Source: Chara braunii (lineage: Eukaryota > Streptophyta > Charophyceae > Charales > Characeae). From it: a stretch of DNA of 64,000 bases. The first letter of the stretch is position 1. Every line of letters begins with the position of its first letter. Made by a program: the position numbers and the translations under genes. Location: the NCBI GenBank assembly GCA_003427395.1, contig BFEA01000174.1, forward strand, positions 1,346,936 through 1,410,935, written 5' to 3'. Below are positions 20,661 to 31,064 of this stretch, piece by piece. The notes under the pieces were generated by a model. It worked only from the letters and a program-made list of their open reading frames with translations, searched no databases and was not told the DNA's origin.

Positions 20661-22671
20661 ATGGCCGACGGTGTGACGCACGTCGCCGACGCGGCGATGA
20701 CCACGGCACAGGGCTCCACACGCGTGCCGACGGACCAGGGCCACCAGCCCCAGGGGGATCTGCACACCCTTATCACCTCCCTCCTCGCACCCATTCAGGC
20801 GCAACTCGCGATCCTCGCGCCCTCACAGGCGCAGGTGGCGACCCTTGCCGCCAGCATGCAGCAACTCCAGTACGCTTTCTGCCCTTCATTTCCTGGCTCC
20901 CTATCCGGGTCCCCCGTCCTCTGACAGCGTGGCCACGGTGGAGCTTCCTCCTCCGCCGCCCCCGACCCGGCCATCTTGGCGAGTGTCCACGCTCTTAGCA
21001 AGACGGCCGTCACGAGTCAGGCCCTCCCTCAGTCTACGGGTGCCCAGATCCCGGTCACTACGGCCACAGTACAACAACCCTCTACCATGGTCTCAACTTT
21101 TGCAGATGCCCCGCTTCTCCCTTCCCTTCGCACGACCACAGCGCCACCTGGCTTTCCCCCCTCTGGGATGCCCCGCGCCACTCGTGCGTCCGCTTCCCCC
21201 ACTCTTCCTCCTTCTACCCCTTGCACGACCTACGTTCGAGGTCTCGAGGACGAGATTGCCCAGCTCCGGGCCGACCTCGCCCTCTCACGCCTTCAGCCTC
21301 CCCCACCCTCACAGGTGGCCGACCTCTTCCTTCATGCAGGCTTGCTTCCCTCGCCCTGCACCTTACCCATCCCCATCCTACCTCCTTCCCATCCCCTCGG
21401 TTGCTGCGACCTCTTCTACCGCAGCTCCCATGCAGCCTGCCGATGTTTCCCCCGCCGCTCCACCATGCGGCCCGGGCGTACAGTCAGTTGCGCCCCCTCC
21501 TCCAGGATATACGCCGACTTATTCAGCCGTAGCGCAGTCCCCAGCTTTCCATTCTCCTCGCCGCCAAAACAGTGGCGCACAACTCGTCCGCTTGACGGAC
21601 ATTGCCTTGTATGACGGTACAAGCATACGCGTGTCTCGGTGGCTGCAGTCTGCCACCCGCACGCTCCAGCTCATGGGTGTCCCACCCGACACGTGGGTGA
21701 CTCACCTCTCCAATCGCCTGCGTGGCGGTCCTTCGGATGCCTGGGAGGATTTCTACACTTACTCCGTTCGTGCGGGTCGGACTCCGACCTTCATGGATTT
21801 CCAGGCGTTACTCGAGGATCACTTCGGAGTTCGATATGATGTGACTGACGCCTTCGAGCGTGTCGTCACTACACGCTGGTCTGGCTCTGGTGGCGCTGCC
21901 GGCCTGGATCGCCACATCCAGGTCTTTCAGGACGCCCGCCTCATTTGTGACATGGCGTTCCTCCCCGAGGCGGCCCTTATCGATTGTTTCTTGGCCAGCC
22001 TTTTGCTCTTGTACCGCTCCGAGCTATGGTGGTACGAGTTCACATCGGCCCCGCAGGCTTACGAGGCCGCCAGGGACCATCAGCGGATGTGGGCCCGTCT
22101 TCACCCCGCCTCCTCCTCCCACCCTCAGCGCACGGGCTACGCCACCTCCTCTCACGACACTTCCTAGCGCCATTCCCTTTTCCGCGGTCGCCCCCGCCGT
22201 TTCGCGCGGCAGGGCCGCCACTTCTCGCGCCACTTCAGCTCGCTCAAGTATGGTGAGCAGGACGTTGGTGCCCCGCTGTCGCCAGACGGTGACCATAGCG
22301 ACGACCTCGACCTCGGCGAAGCCGTCCACCACGACCTGGAGGACCCTACTCTCCCTATGGCTAAGCGCCTCCAGCTCATCCTCTCCACCCTTTTCCAAGC
22401 ACGCAACCGCCCTGGTCACGCTGGCGCGTCGCCCCCCGAGGTCTCTCAACAGGACCTCCCCCAGGACTTTGTTCCTCCTCGAGGTGTCCTTTCCGCTGAG
22501 GAGCGCGCGACTATTTTGGGCCGGCGTGGCTGTTTGCGATGCCGTCAGGACGGTCATACCTCCTTGCGGTGCCCTTATACCACTGCCCTTGACCGCCACT
22601 ACGCTGACCTTTCCCACCATCGTCGTGCTCAGTCCCCCCCCGGCGCCTCTCATCCCCGCGGCGCCTCCTAA
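20661..22671 (+). pseudogene. gag: E1 gag (coiled N-terminus, capsid domain, CCHC knuckle)
   Basis: ATG 20661 (MADGVTHVADAAMTTAQG). The N-terminal part has an amphipathic helix 'LLAPIQAQLAILAPSQAQVA'. A TGA at 20922-20924 replaces a codon that is CAA in E2. A deletion near 21320 shifts the frame. The capsid-like region is at about 21590-22115 ('LMGVPPDTWVTHLSNRL', 'FMDFQALLEDHFGVRYDV'). A TAG at 22165-22167 interrupts the tail, and the zinc knuckle CLRCRQDGHTSLRC lies at 22531-22572 in the same frame. The serine/proline-rich middle (21100-21550) is poorly conserved. It would have formed the virus-like particle shell and bound RNA. Dead copy. Confidence 0.8.
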
Positions 22672-22937
22672 CCACGGTGCAGTGTACACCTGCGCCCTCC
22701 TCAGGAGTGGGCTTCCCGACATCACCGTCGCGGTTCGCCCCTCTCGCTACCGGAGCTGAGGTATTGCAGGACTCAACAGAGTGTACTCAGCCCTCTGTCG
22801 CAGTAACGCCTGCGCCTCCGCAGACCGCCGTCTCCCCTCCTTCCCCGCCGTGACTACCGACGTGTCGAGCCATTCGCTCAGCCCGTTGCAGCGAGTAGCT
22901 CGCTATCTGCGAGGACGTTGCGTCCTCTCTTCTGGAC

Positions 22938-23812
22938 TTGAGCATGCTCCAGGCTCGTCAAGAGCGACTCACCCTCCATGTCGCTGCACTGCGTCGCCTT
23001 CTCGCCATCGTCTCTGACCCTGATCGCACCCTCCCGATCATCCCAGTACGGCTCGGGACCTCCACGAGGGTGTACTCAGCGTTGTGGGATTCTGATTCTC
23101 AAGTCGACTTCATTTACCCACGTGTGGTGAAAGAAGCCCGCTTTCCCATGAGAAGGTCTAAGACTCCCATCTCCGTTACCCTAGGGGATGACAAGACCCA
23201 ACACTTCTTCGATCAGACGATCACTCTCGAGCCGACTGATCGTCCCCCGGTGTCTCGTTGCCACCGCTCCTCTGCACATTTCGATGTGATGGAGACGGGG
23301 TACGACTTCATTCTTGGCACTCCGTGGTCTCGTCGGTTCCCCAGCACCGAGGCCGATTGGGCGACCAACACTCTCGTTCTCAAAACGAAGTGTGGACAGA
23401 CGTATCGCGTACCTTTCATAGGTACCACTGCGACATCATGCCCCGATCCTCCTCCCCCAGAGCCTTCTGCGCCTCCAGAGTTTGCCTACTTCATCCGACA
23501 GGATGACGTCACCTTCTTTCTGGTGAATGTGACGGATCTCTTACACTATGATCTACCCTGTCCCGACGCCGAGCTCATCCCTCTGGAGCCAAATCCTCCT
23601 TCCATCGCCATGGCTCCCATCTCTACTTCCATCCCTCCGCCGTCCGTCGAGTCCACCCCGCCGTCGAGCGCTGATGCTGACGTTGAGGAACTCGCACGAT
23701 ATATGGCTGACCTGGAGCCCGCAGTCCGTGACCTCATTCGAGAGTACCACGGCGTTTTTCCATCGTCATTCTCGTACAACGGCATCCCACCGATGCGCGA
23801 TGTCGACACTCG
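22938..23812 (+). pseudogene. pol: E1 protease and linker
   Basis: One frame from about 22938. 'IPVRLGTSTRVYSALWDSDSQVDF' type segment near 23035-23110 places the active-site triad, but it reads DSD instead of DSG (the Gly codon is GAT). E2 keeps DSG there, directly after a nonsense codon. The second motif 'GYDFILGTPW' is at about 23299-23328. A Pro/Ser-rich linker follows and 'RDLIREYHGVFPSSF' leads toward RT. A frameshift near 23812 separates it from RT. The Gly-to-Asp change should abolish cleavage of the polyprotein. Confidence 0.75.
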
Positions 23813-23821
23813 ATCCAGCTT

Positions 23822-24600
23822 GTGCCTGATTACTGTGTTCACCACCAGGCACCCTACAGACTCTCGATCCCCGAGGCCACCGAACTCAAGCGTCTGCTTG
23901 AGGAGCTCATGAGACTGGGTTTCATTAAACCCAGCAACTCCCCGTGGGGTGCACCCGTCCTCTTTGCTCGCAAAGCGGATGGAACNCTTCGTCTCTGCAT
24001 CGACTACCGTGATCTCAACCGCCACACGGTTAAGAACAACTACCCCATGCCTCGTTCCGATGAGCTGTTCGACCGCCTCGCAGGCAACCCCTTCTTTACG
24101 AAGATTGATCTTCGTAGCGGTTACCATCAGATCCGCGTCGCTGCAGCCGACCAGCCGAAGACCGAGTTCCGATCACGCTTCGGCCACTACGAGTTTACGT
24201 GGATGCCATTCGGCCTCACCAACGCACCCGCTACCTTCCAAAGGGCGATGAACGACATCTTCAGGGACATCCTGGAGCAGTACGTTCTCGTCTACGTCGA
24301 CAATATCCTGGTCTACAGTCGTACCCTTGAGGAGCACCTCAGACACCTCCGTGACGTCCTTGACCGCTTGCGCAGACATGGCTTTTATGCCAAGCTGAGC
24401 AAGTGCCACTTTGCCCAGCACAAAGTGGATTTCTTACGACACTACGTGTCTGACCAGGGTCTCCACATGGACGACGCGAAGATCACTTTTATTGAGGAGT
24501 GGCCCGCTCCCACATCCGCCAAGCAGCTTCACAGTTTCCTAGGCCTGACCAGCTACTATAGTAATTTCATCCAAGGAAAGGTTAGGTATTCTTACGTCCT
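23822..24600 (+). pseudogene. pol: E1 reverse transcriptase with YVDN in place of YxDD
   Basis: Motifs in order: 'LRLCIDYRDLNRHTVKNNYP', 'FFTKIDLRSGYHQIRV' (first catalytic Asp, about 24094-24141), 'FTWMPFGLTNAPATFQRAMN' and 'VLVYVDNILVYS' (about 24284-24318). The second catalytic Asp is Asn (AAT at 24302-24304). The connection 'LHSFLGLTSYYSNFIQG' follows at about 24529-24576. The open frame is otherwise long (23822-24862) with one ambiguous base. The protein would copy element RNA in cytoplasmic particles, but YxDN enzymes of this class are expected to be inactive. Confidence 0.9.
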
Positions 24601-25430
24601 TACCTCCACCCTCCTCCAGAAGAACCCACCCTCGGCTTGGACACCCCTCCACGAGGACGCCTTCCGCGCCCTCAAGAAGGCGGTGACATGCACACCGGTT
24701 CTTCACCTACCCGATTTTGACCGCCCTTTTATCCTTACCACCGATGCGTCAGACTTTGCTGTAGGAGCAGTGCTTTCTCAGGTCTTCCCCTCCTCTCCTG
24801 ATTCCTCTCATCCTCGTATCCTCGCTTCCCACCACCTACCCCTACCACTGCTTCCCAACTGACGCCTACTCATCCAGCTACTAACGAGCCTTCTATTGAC
24901 TATTCTCCTACCATCGCCGAGGACGACACTGTTGAGTCTCGCTCAGGTGATTGTCCGACCTCGCTTCCCACCACCTACCCCTACCACTGCTTCCCGACTG
25001 ACGCCTACTCATCCAGCTACTGACGAGCCTTCTATTCACTATTCTCCTACAATCGTCGAGGACGGCACTGTTGAGCCTCGCTCAGGTGATTGTCCGATAG
25101 CCTTCTACTTCCGTCAGCTCCTGCCCGCCGAGATAAACTACACCGCTGATGAACGTGAGGTTCTCGCAGTAGTTTATGCCGCTTGGCACTGGCGTCACTA
25201 CCTGCACGGGGCACCGTTCACGGTGAGTACGGACAACTCTATTGTCCAGGTTTTTCTGACAAAGCCGAAACTCACTCCTCGACAGGTTCGCTGGTGGCAC
25301 GACCTATCCGAGTTTAGTTTCACCACTGAGCACATCAAGGGTGAGACTAATCGGGTCACAAATGCCTTATCCCGGCGCCCTGACCACGACCAGGAGCAGA
25401 TCCAACTCTCTTCCATCTCGGTCACCACTG
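24601..25430 (+). pseudogene. pol: E1 RNase H with a 139-bp tandem duplication
   Basis: 'PFILTTDASDFAVGAVLSQV' (about 24724-24783) is the first RNase H segment. A Pro/Thr/Ser-rich insert then lies in two tandem copies starting at 24822 and 24961 (139-bp period). E2 has a single copy. The second half of the domain ('LLPAEINYTADEREVLAVVY', 'FTVSTDNSIVQVF', 'HIKGETNRVTNALSRRPD') follows to about 25380. In the last motif the usual Asp of 'xxADALSRR' is Asn (AAT), a probable loss of a catalytic carboxylate. The first and middle carboxylates are present. Confidence 0.8.
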
Positions 25431-25439
25431 TTCATCACT

Positions 25440-26490
25440 CAGTGATCGACGAGTTTCGCACTCAGTACCGCCACTGCCCCGACTATCGCGACATCCACGC
25501 GACCCTTCGGAGTGACAAGACCGTCCCAAACTACTCTCTCGGGGACAACGNTCTTGTGTACTGGCACGGTTCACANGGCACCANAGAGCCCCGTATTTGT
25601 GTTCCCTCCACTGGACAGCTNCGTGTCCGAGNAGTAGNAGAGTTCCATGACNAGGCAGCNGCCGGTCATATGGNCTTCCACAAGACGTTGGCTCGTGTGA
25701 GCCGCCTGTACGTCTGGCCGAAGCGCAAGGACTTTGTGAAGGACTACGTCGCAGAGTATCCCACCTGTCAGGAGGTGAACAGTGCGAACCACCTTCCTTA
25801 TAGTTTGCTCCAGCCTCTTCCTATCCTTGAGGATCGTTGGCAGTCTATCTCGATGGACTTTATCGGTCCCCTTCGTCCTCCGACCCCTCGCGATCATGAT
25901 GCTATCCTGGTCGTCGTCGACGGCTTCACGAAGCGTGTACGCTTTGTTCCGTGTCGCTATGCCATCAGTGCACGTGAGGTCGCCGACATCGTGTTTGACT
26001 GAGTCGTGCGTGACCACGGCTTACCTCTGAGCATCATATCCGACCGTGACCCGCGCTTTACCAACCGATTCTGGCGACCGCTCCACGAGGTGTAGAGCAC
26101 CCAGCTCCGCTTCTCCTCGTCTTACCATCCTAAGATTGATAGTCAGACCGAGATCACAAATAGGACTCTCGGAGATATACTCCGAAAGATTGTTCGTGAC
26201 GACCAGCAGTGGGACCTCCATCTTGCCCACGCGGAGATAGCCTACAACCACGCCGTCTCGCCAACCACGGGGATGTCGCCTTACTATTGCGACCTCGACT
26301 ATCACCCTCGTGTTCCCGCGGACTTCCTTCGACCGTCACAGATGCACCCCGACACGAGTTGTCCTGCACTGGATGATTGGGTTGCACACATGACGTCAAT
26401 CATGAAGACCGCACATGAGCACATAGCCGCTTCCCAGACTCGCATGGCAGCACTTGCGAACCGATTGAGGATGGACCATCCATTTAAAGT
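25440..26490 (+). pseudogene. pol: E1 integrase (zinc domain and DDE core, two stops)
   Basis: The zinc domain spans about 25650-25790. Several ambiguous bases lie in 25551-25674, and one Cys of the CxxC pair appears lost ('YPTCQ'). The core starts 'SMDFIGPL' (first Asp, about 25852-25872), then 'AILVVVDGFTKRVRFVPC', a TGA at 26000-26002, '[14 protein letters not shown]' (second Asp), a TAG at 26093-26095 and 'QTEITNRTLGDILRKIV' (the Glu). 'AYNHAVSPTTGMSPYY' follows. All three acidic residues remain, but two stops kill the protein. It would insert the cDNA into chromosomes. Confidence 0.85.
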
Positions 26491-26492
26491 CT

Positions 26493-27107
26493 GTGCTTAT
26501 CGACGCCCGCCACTTACAGCTCGAAGCGGACACGCTTCGCAAGTTTCGGCGTCGCTTCTTTGGCCCATGCCGCATCCTCCAGGCCGTTGGTTCTGATACG
26601 ACATCTAACCCGGTCAGCTTCCGTGTGAACCTTCCCAACTACCTACGCCAGGCTCGTGTGCACGATGTCTACCACGTCTCGTTACTACGTCCTTACCGCA
26701 AACCGTCTGAGCGTTTCGCTGGACGACCATACGAGCGCCCTCCACCCATCATGGTGGACGACCACGAGGAGTTCCTCGTTTCAAACATCATTAGTCACCG
26801 AGTCACCGACGACAACCCTCCCCACGTCGAGTATCTCGTACGTTGGAAGGGTTACCCTGATGAGGAGGCTACCTGGGAGCCCCTCGAGCACTTGCAGCAC
26901 GCTCGCATGTTGGTGCGTGCCTATGACCGTGCTCGTCGTGCTGGGTTCACTGCTCCTCCTCAGCCCACTGACCCTCCGCCTTCCCCCCCGACTAAGGAGA
27001 CCGCTGAAGTCGAGCCTGCTCCATCTGAGGCGGACCTTCAGCAGCAGCCAGATGCTTCTGAGCGTCCACAACGCACTCGTCGTCGTCCTGCTCGATACTG
27101 CGATTGA
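26493..27107 (+). CDS. pol: E1 integrase C-terminus and chromodomain (intact fragment)
   Basis: A 204-codon open segment. 'FFGPCRILQAVG' is the GPY/F-like part of the integrase C-terminus. 'ARVHDVYHVSLLRPY' is the family spacer. The chromodomain reads 'VEYLVRWKGYPDEEATWEPL' (about 26827-26886), with the Trp of the aromatic cage in WKGY and the Trp of TWEP present. A basic tail ('QRTRRRPARYCD') ends at 27107. Chromodomains of chromoviruses bind methylated histone H3 and steer integration toward heterochromatin. As the 3' end of a dead pol it is unlikely to be made. Confidence 0.85.
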   Translation: MLIDARHLQLEADTLRKFRRRFFGPCRILQAVGSDTTSNPVSFRVNLPNYLRQARVHDVYHVSLLRPYRKPSERFAGRPYERPPPIMVDDHEEFLVSNIISHRVTDDNPPHVEYLVRWKGYPDEEATWEPLEHLQHARMLVRAYDRARRAGFTAPPQPTDPPPSPPTKETAEVEPAPSEADLQQQPDASERPQRTRRRPARYCD

Positions 27108-28662
27108 CTCTGACTTACCTTCCCACGTCCTTGACTTCTCAGTACTCCATTCACTCCAGTTTTGTTACTTCAGCTCGTCGACGTTGCGGCTCTTCCTCGA
27201 CAGCATTCCGAACTTCTCATCGCGGACGTCATGGGCAGCTTCATGGTCTTCGTCACGATCAGCTCTGCCTACTTTAGACGTCATCACCCCCTTCCCACTT
27301 TACCCTGTACAGTACCCTGCTTGTGTGGCATGATGGTCTCCCTTTTGCCGGGTTCCTCTGAGTTGGGCTCTCCCTTGGTATACGCATAGGCATCGGGACC
27401 GTAGTGTTGCCCTAGCTTCCCATATTACGGATCTAGCTCCGACTTCCCTCACTTTAGGAGTCATTTGCATGATTCCCTTACCCATCACCTTTCTACCCTC
27501 TGCTGGCCCTCACGCCCTAGTAGGCAGCCCCGCATGCTTCATCTACGTGCGCCCAGTATACCAGGGTCCCTTGTTCCCTTGCATGGTCGACCCTCCATAG
27601 CGGTCACCCCTTAGTCGAGCATTACTCGCCCTGATGATTTATTTGTTAGGGTCATTGGTTATGTTCACTCCTAGTTCCCTACCCACATTGAGCCTGATGA
27701 CATGTGTTCCCCCTGTCACTCTGTGTGGATGCCCTTAGGAGTTTTCGCCCTCTAGGGAGAGCAGGTTAACCGAGCACCCATTTTTCAGGCCCATTTATAA
27801 GAAAACCAGACAGTCACTTTAACAAGACTTCACACCAATCTATACAGTGCACTTCTTACGACCCCATCACAGAAAAAAACCCTAAGAAAAGGAATTAAAA
27901 ACATATAAAACAGCAAGCCAAAGGTGCATTTCCATGAAATTTGGCCCAAAAAAAACTCGACCAATTTCAGAAATTTCAGAAATCTTAATAGCGCAAATTC
28001 TAAAACTCCAAATAACCCCAAATTTCATATACGGCAACCCTATCAAAATGCATATACAGCAAAAACTTGAAATTTCAAAAAAACATGAAATTTGAGCCAA
28101 AAACCCTGATTTTAGAAATTTCTGGCTTGAAAACCAGATGCCCCGTTAACCTCTTGTGCCTCTAGGTTGCATTCGCCACCCTCAGAGACCATCCCACCCT
28201 TTGGTTTCCGACACATTTCTCATGTCACAAATGGTTCTCTTGTTGTTGCTTTGTTGCTCTCAGACTGAGGCTACTGCCTCTAACATTTCTAGGATTTAGC
28301 TGTTGTGCTTTTGCTGTTCTTATGACTTATACACTAGTCAGTTGTTCCCAGACTAAGGCTACTGCCTCCAACATTAAAGGATCTAGTTGTCACTACTTTC
28401 TGCTTTCCTAGGACATATATGCTAGTTAGTTGCTTCTGCTTTCCTAGGACATGTATGCTAGTTAGTTGCTTCTGCTTTTACTTAGGCTGTTAGCTGTGAC
28501 ATTGCTGTTTTGTGACATTTTATATCCTAGGTTGCATCGCATGGACTCAGCATGGAGCTTGCTCCGCATCCTAGACTACTCAGGTTTGTTTTCTTTGGTA
28601 GAGTTCTGCTTCTTGGCGGAAGCGTGTTTGTATCTAGGCGATCCATCACAGGCCGAGGATCG
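27108..28662 (+). other. E1 3' untranslated region
   Basis: Follows pol and precedes LTR B. Collinear with E2 37712-38828 except for the MITE. It has short direct repeats of 'ctttcctaggacat(g/a)tatgctagttagttg' (about 28407-28470). No strong purine tract precedes LTR B; 'acaggccgaggatcg' is the only candidate. Confidence 0.7.
27757..28158. mobile_element. 402-bp hAT-like MITE with 8-bp target duplication
   Basis: Flanked by CCTCTAGG at 27749-27756 and 28159-28166. Ends are imperfect inverted repeats of about 36 bp: GAGAGCAGGTTAACC-G-GCACC on the left against CACAAGAGGTTAACGGGGC on the right, both continuing into 'TTTTCA-GCC'. The interior is AT-rich, with repeated 'gaaattt' words and no ORF. 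E2 has the unoccupied site ('cgacccctaggctgc', about 38321-38335). An 8-bp duplication and AT-rich interior fit the hAT superfamily, a non-autonomous copy. Confidence 0.8.
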
Positions 28663-28983
28663 TGTACCGGATCTCTGGTTGGTTGGCCTGTGAGACCAGC
28701 CCCTTGGCCTGTTCTCAAAGGCCTGTGTTCTATTCGGGGGCAGTCCAGTCCAGTCCAGGCCGATACCTCTGTCGGTACCAGCCAGTCCAGTCCAGTCCCG
28801 TCGGTCCGCTGGGGTATACCCCAGCAGTTGTCTGTTTTCATCATCATTCTACACTTGCACGATTTTGAGAGGGCAATCGTTGGAGTTTTGCGTGGGAGCT
28901 GGGCTGTGCATCTTGCTCCCCCCTTCTTCCTCCATCTCCATCTCTATCAGTAGCGGAGCACCACACCTGGTGGGTCCGCTGCA
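28663..28983 (+). repeat. LTR B, shared by E1 and E2 (321 bp)
   Basis: Starts TGTACCGGATC, ends GGTCCGCTGCA and is followed by the E2 primer-binding site TGGTACCGGAGC. It therefore serves as 3' LTR of E1 and 5' LTR of E2. By eye it differs from LTR C at roughly 25-30 of 321 positions. Confidence 0.9.
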
Positions 28984-29274
28984 TTGGTACCGGAGCGGGA
29001 ACGTTCCCCGCTCCCACCCACCACCCCGTACAGCTGGGAAAACAGCAAAACCCAACATCGGTTTTTTTCGCTGTTTTTCGCATGCTTTCCAGCGAAAAAG
29101 AAGGGAAAAAGTGGGCGCCTGCAGAAGGTGACACGTGGCAAAAAAAGCAAGTGCCACCACGAGCGTGTACGTGCAAGCGCCAAGGCCAAGGCCGCCGCAC
29201 ACGAGCGCGGGCCACGCGCCCACGCTGCCCCGCTGCCCCGCCCCGCTCCCGAATTTATATTATCAAGATCCGGG

Positions 29275-29365
29275 AGTTTTGCTGTTGCTAGGGTTTGAAC
29301 CCAGGCGCCTGCCGAGCCATGCACGTGTGTAAGCACCCTGATAACACACTCGCCACAGAGTGTAG
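29275..29365 (-). pseudogene. Antisense tRNA-like segment in the E2 leader
   Basis: Counterpart of 18785-18895. T-arm CTGGGTTCAAACCCTAG and D-arm words on the minus strand. Confidence 0.5.
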
Positions 29366-30306
29366 ATGTTTTTATAGCACGGCACACTCGTGTTGAAGAG
29401 GTGTCGTGCTGGCTATTTACCCCTCCCTCCGGCGAGCAGCGAGCAGCGAGCAGCAACGGGCGGGTTGCTATTTGCCCCCCCCCCCTCAGGCTGTTGTTGC
29501 CTGTGCACATGGCCATATCTGTTGCCACGTGGCAGCTCGTGGTGGAACTCAAGACCCCCCTGCTTAATGGGCTGCTCGACAGTGGTGAGGGTCTGCTCAC
29601 ACATTAGACCCTAGATCTGCAGAGTTGCAGAAGTGCTGCTAGGGGCTGATCAAGATCTCAGCCCCCTCTCTCCTCCAGCTGGCTGCTGCAGTGAAGGTCA
29701 AGACCCTCCTGGTCTTGGTGTACCTTGTGCCCTTGGAGACACCAAGGGCCAGGTATCTGTTCTCTCTCCCCCCTTCCTCTACTAACCCACTTTCCCTACC
29801 TCTCCTCTCTTCTCTTACTCACCCTTTTTTTTTCCCCCACCTTCTGCTGCATCTTTTCTCTCCTCCTTTTACCTTCCCCACCCCACCTTTCTCCCACCAC
29901 CCATTCTTTTACTCTCCTTTCTTTATTTCTTTTCTTTTTTTTCCTCCTTCTTCTCTCCTTGCTTCTTCATCCCTCTCCACCTTTCCCCAACCCTCCTCTC
30001 CCCCAACTACCACCACATCATCCCCCCCCACCTTCCACTTCATCTTTTTCTCTCCCCCACCTATTTCTTTCGTTTCTCCTTCACTCTTTCATTGCCCTTC
30101 CCCCCTACTTTGAGTTTTTTCTGTTTTTCTTCTTTCTATCTCTTTTTTTATTTACCTTTTATTTTTTTTCCAAAAATTTCGAATTATCTTCTTCCTCACC
30201 TTCTTTTCTTATTTTCTGATTTTTTTTTTTTAATTTTGTTTTTTCCTGAAAATTCGATTTTTATTACGGCAACCCTAAATCTAATTAGGTGTTGGTCCTC
30301 CTTGCT

Positions 30307-30626
30307 TTCGGCACACATTTTGACCCCGTGGGGGTAACGAAGTGCTGCCAAAATTTTCTGATTTTCTCTTACTTAGTCTTTTCGGCACACTTCAACCCCA
30401 TGGGGGTAACAAAATGTTGCCAAAATTTTTGAAAAATCAGATACCCCATCTCTCTCCACCTTCTCATTCACTTATTTATTTATTTATTTATTTATTATTT
30501 TTTTATTTATTTTCTAAAATTTTTTTATTTATTTGCGATATCTTGAAACGTAGTGTGCTCACCTTGGTCTCTCCTTTCCCTTTGGCACATTCTTGACCCC
30601 ATGGGGTGTAAGGAAATGTTGCCAAA
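30307..30626 (+). other. Three related leader stem-loops of E2
   Basis: Counterparts of the E1 hairpins at 30307-30355, 30379-30426 and 30582-30626. The third is nearly perfect: TTTGGCA-CATT/AATG-t-TGCCAAA around GACCCCATGGGGT. The apex of the second is also CCCCATGGGG here, whereas E1 reads CCCCATGAGGG. Confidence 0.65.
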
Positions 30627-31064
30627 AAATTCAAAAAAATAAATATTGTTTCTTCTCTTCACATCTTTTTACTTATTTCATTAATAATTTTTATTATTTA
30701 TTTATTTTCTTATTTATTTTTATTTTTTCTCGAAATCTCGCTGTTTTTTTATTTTTCTTCTGCCTTCCCCCCCCCTATGCTTGCTATTTTATTTTCTTTA
30801 TTAGGTCACCAGCACCGTACCCTAACCACTCAAACTCCGGTTAGGGTTTTCTTAGTGTTTTTCTAGGGTTTAGGGTTCTTCAACCCCCCCCCTTACTCCC
30901 CTTCCTATTCGGGCACATTGGACCCGAACCACCCCTCCCCCTTAGACGGCGCCCGCGCCAGCCTTGCTAGCGCCGTCCGCCACCTTCTACCTCGGACCCC
31001 CCCCTACGCCCTCCGCTCACGCGGACCTCTTCTGACCCCCTCTAGTCTGGCTAGTCACCTCCCC

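Larger units (their letters stand above)
18230..28983 (+). mobile_element. E1: Ty3/gypsy chromovirus copy 1 (LTR A - body - LTR B)
   Basis: LTR A 18230-18523, primer-binding site 18525-18539, leader to 20660, gag about 20661-22671, protease, RT, RNase H, integrase and a C-terminal chromodomain to 27107, 3' untranslated region, LTR B 28663-28983. PR-RT-RH-IN order with the chromodomain after integrase is the chromovirus layout of Ty3/gypsy elements. The copy carries nonsense codons, frameshifts, a 139-bp duplication, ambiguous bases, one assembly gap and a MITE. LTR B is shared with the following copy E2. Confidence 0.88.
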
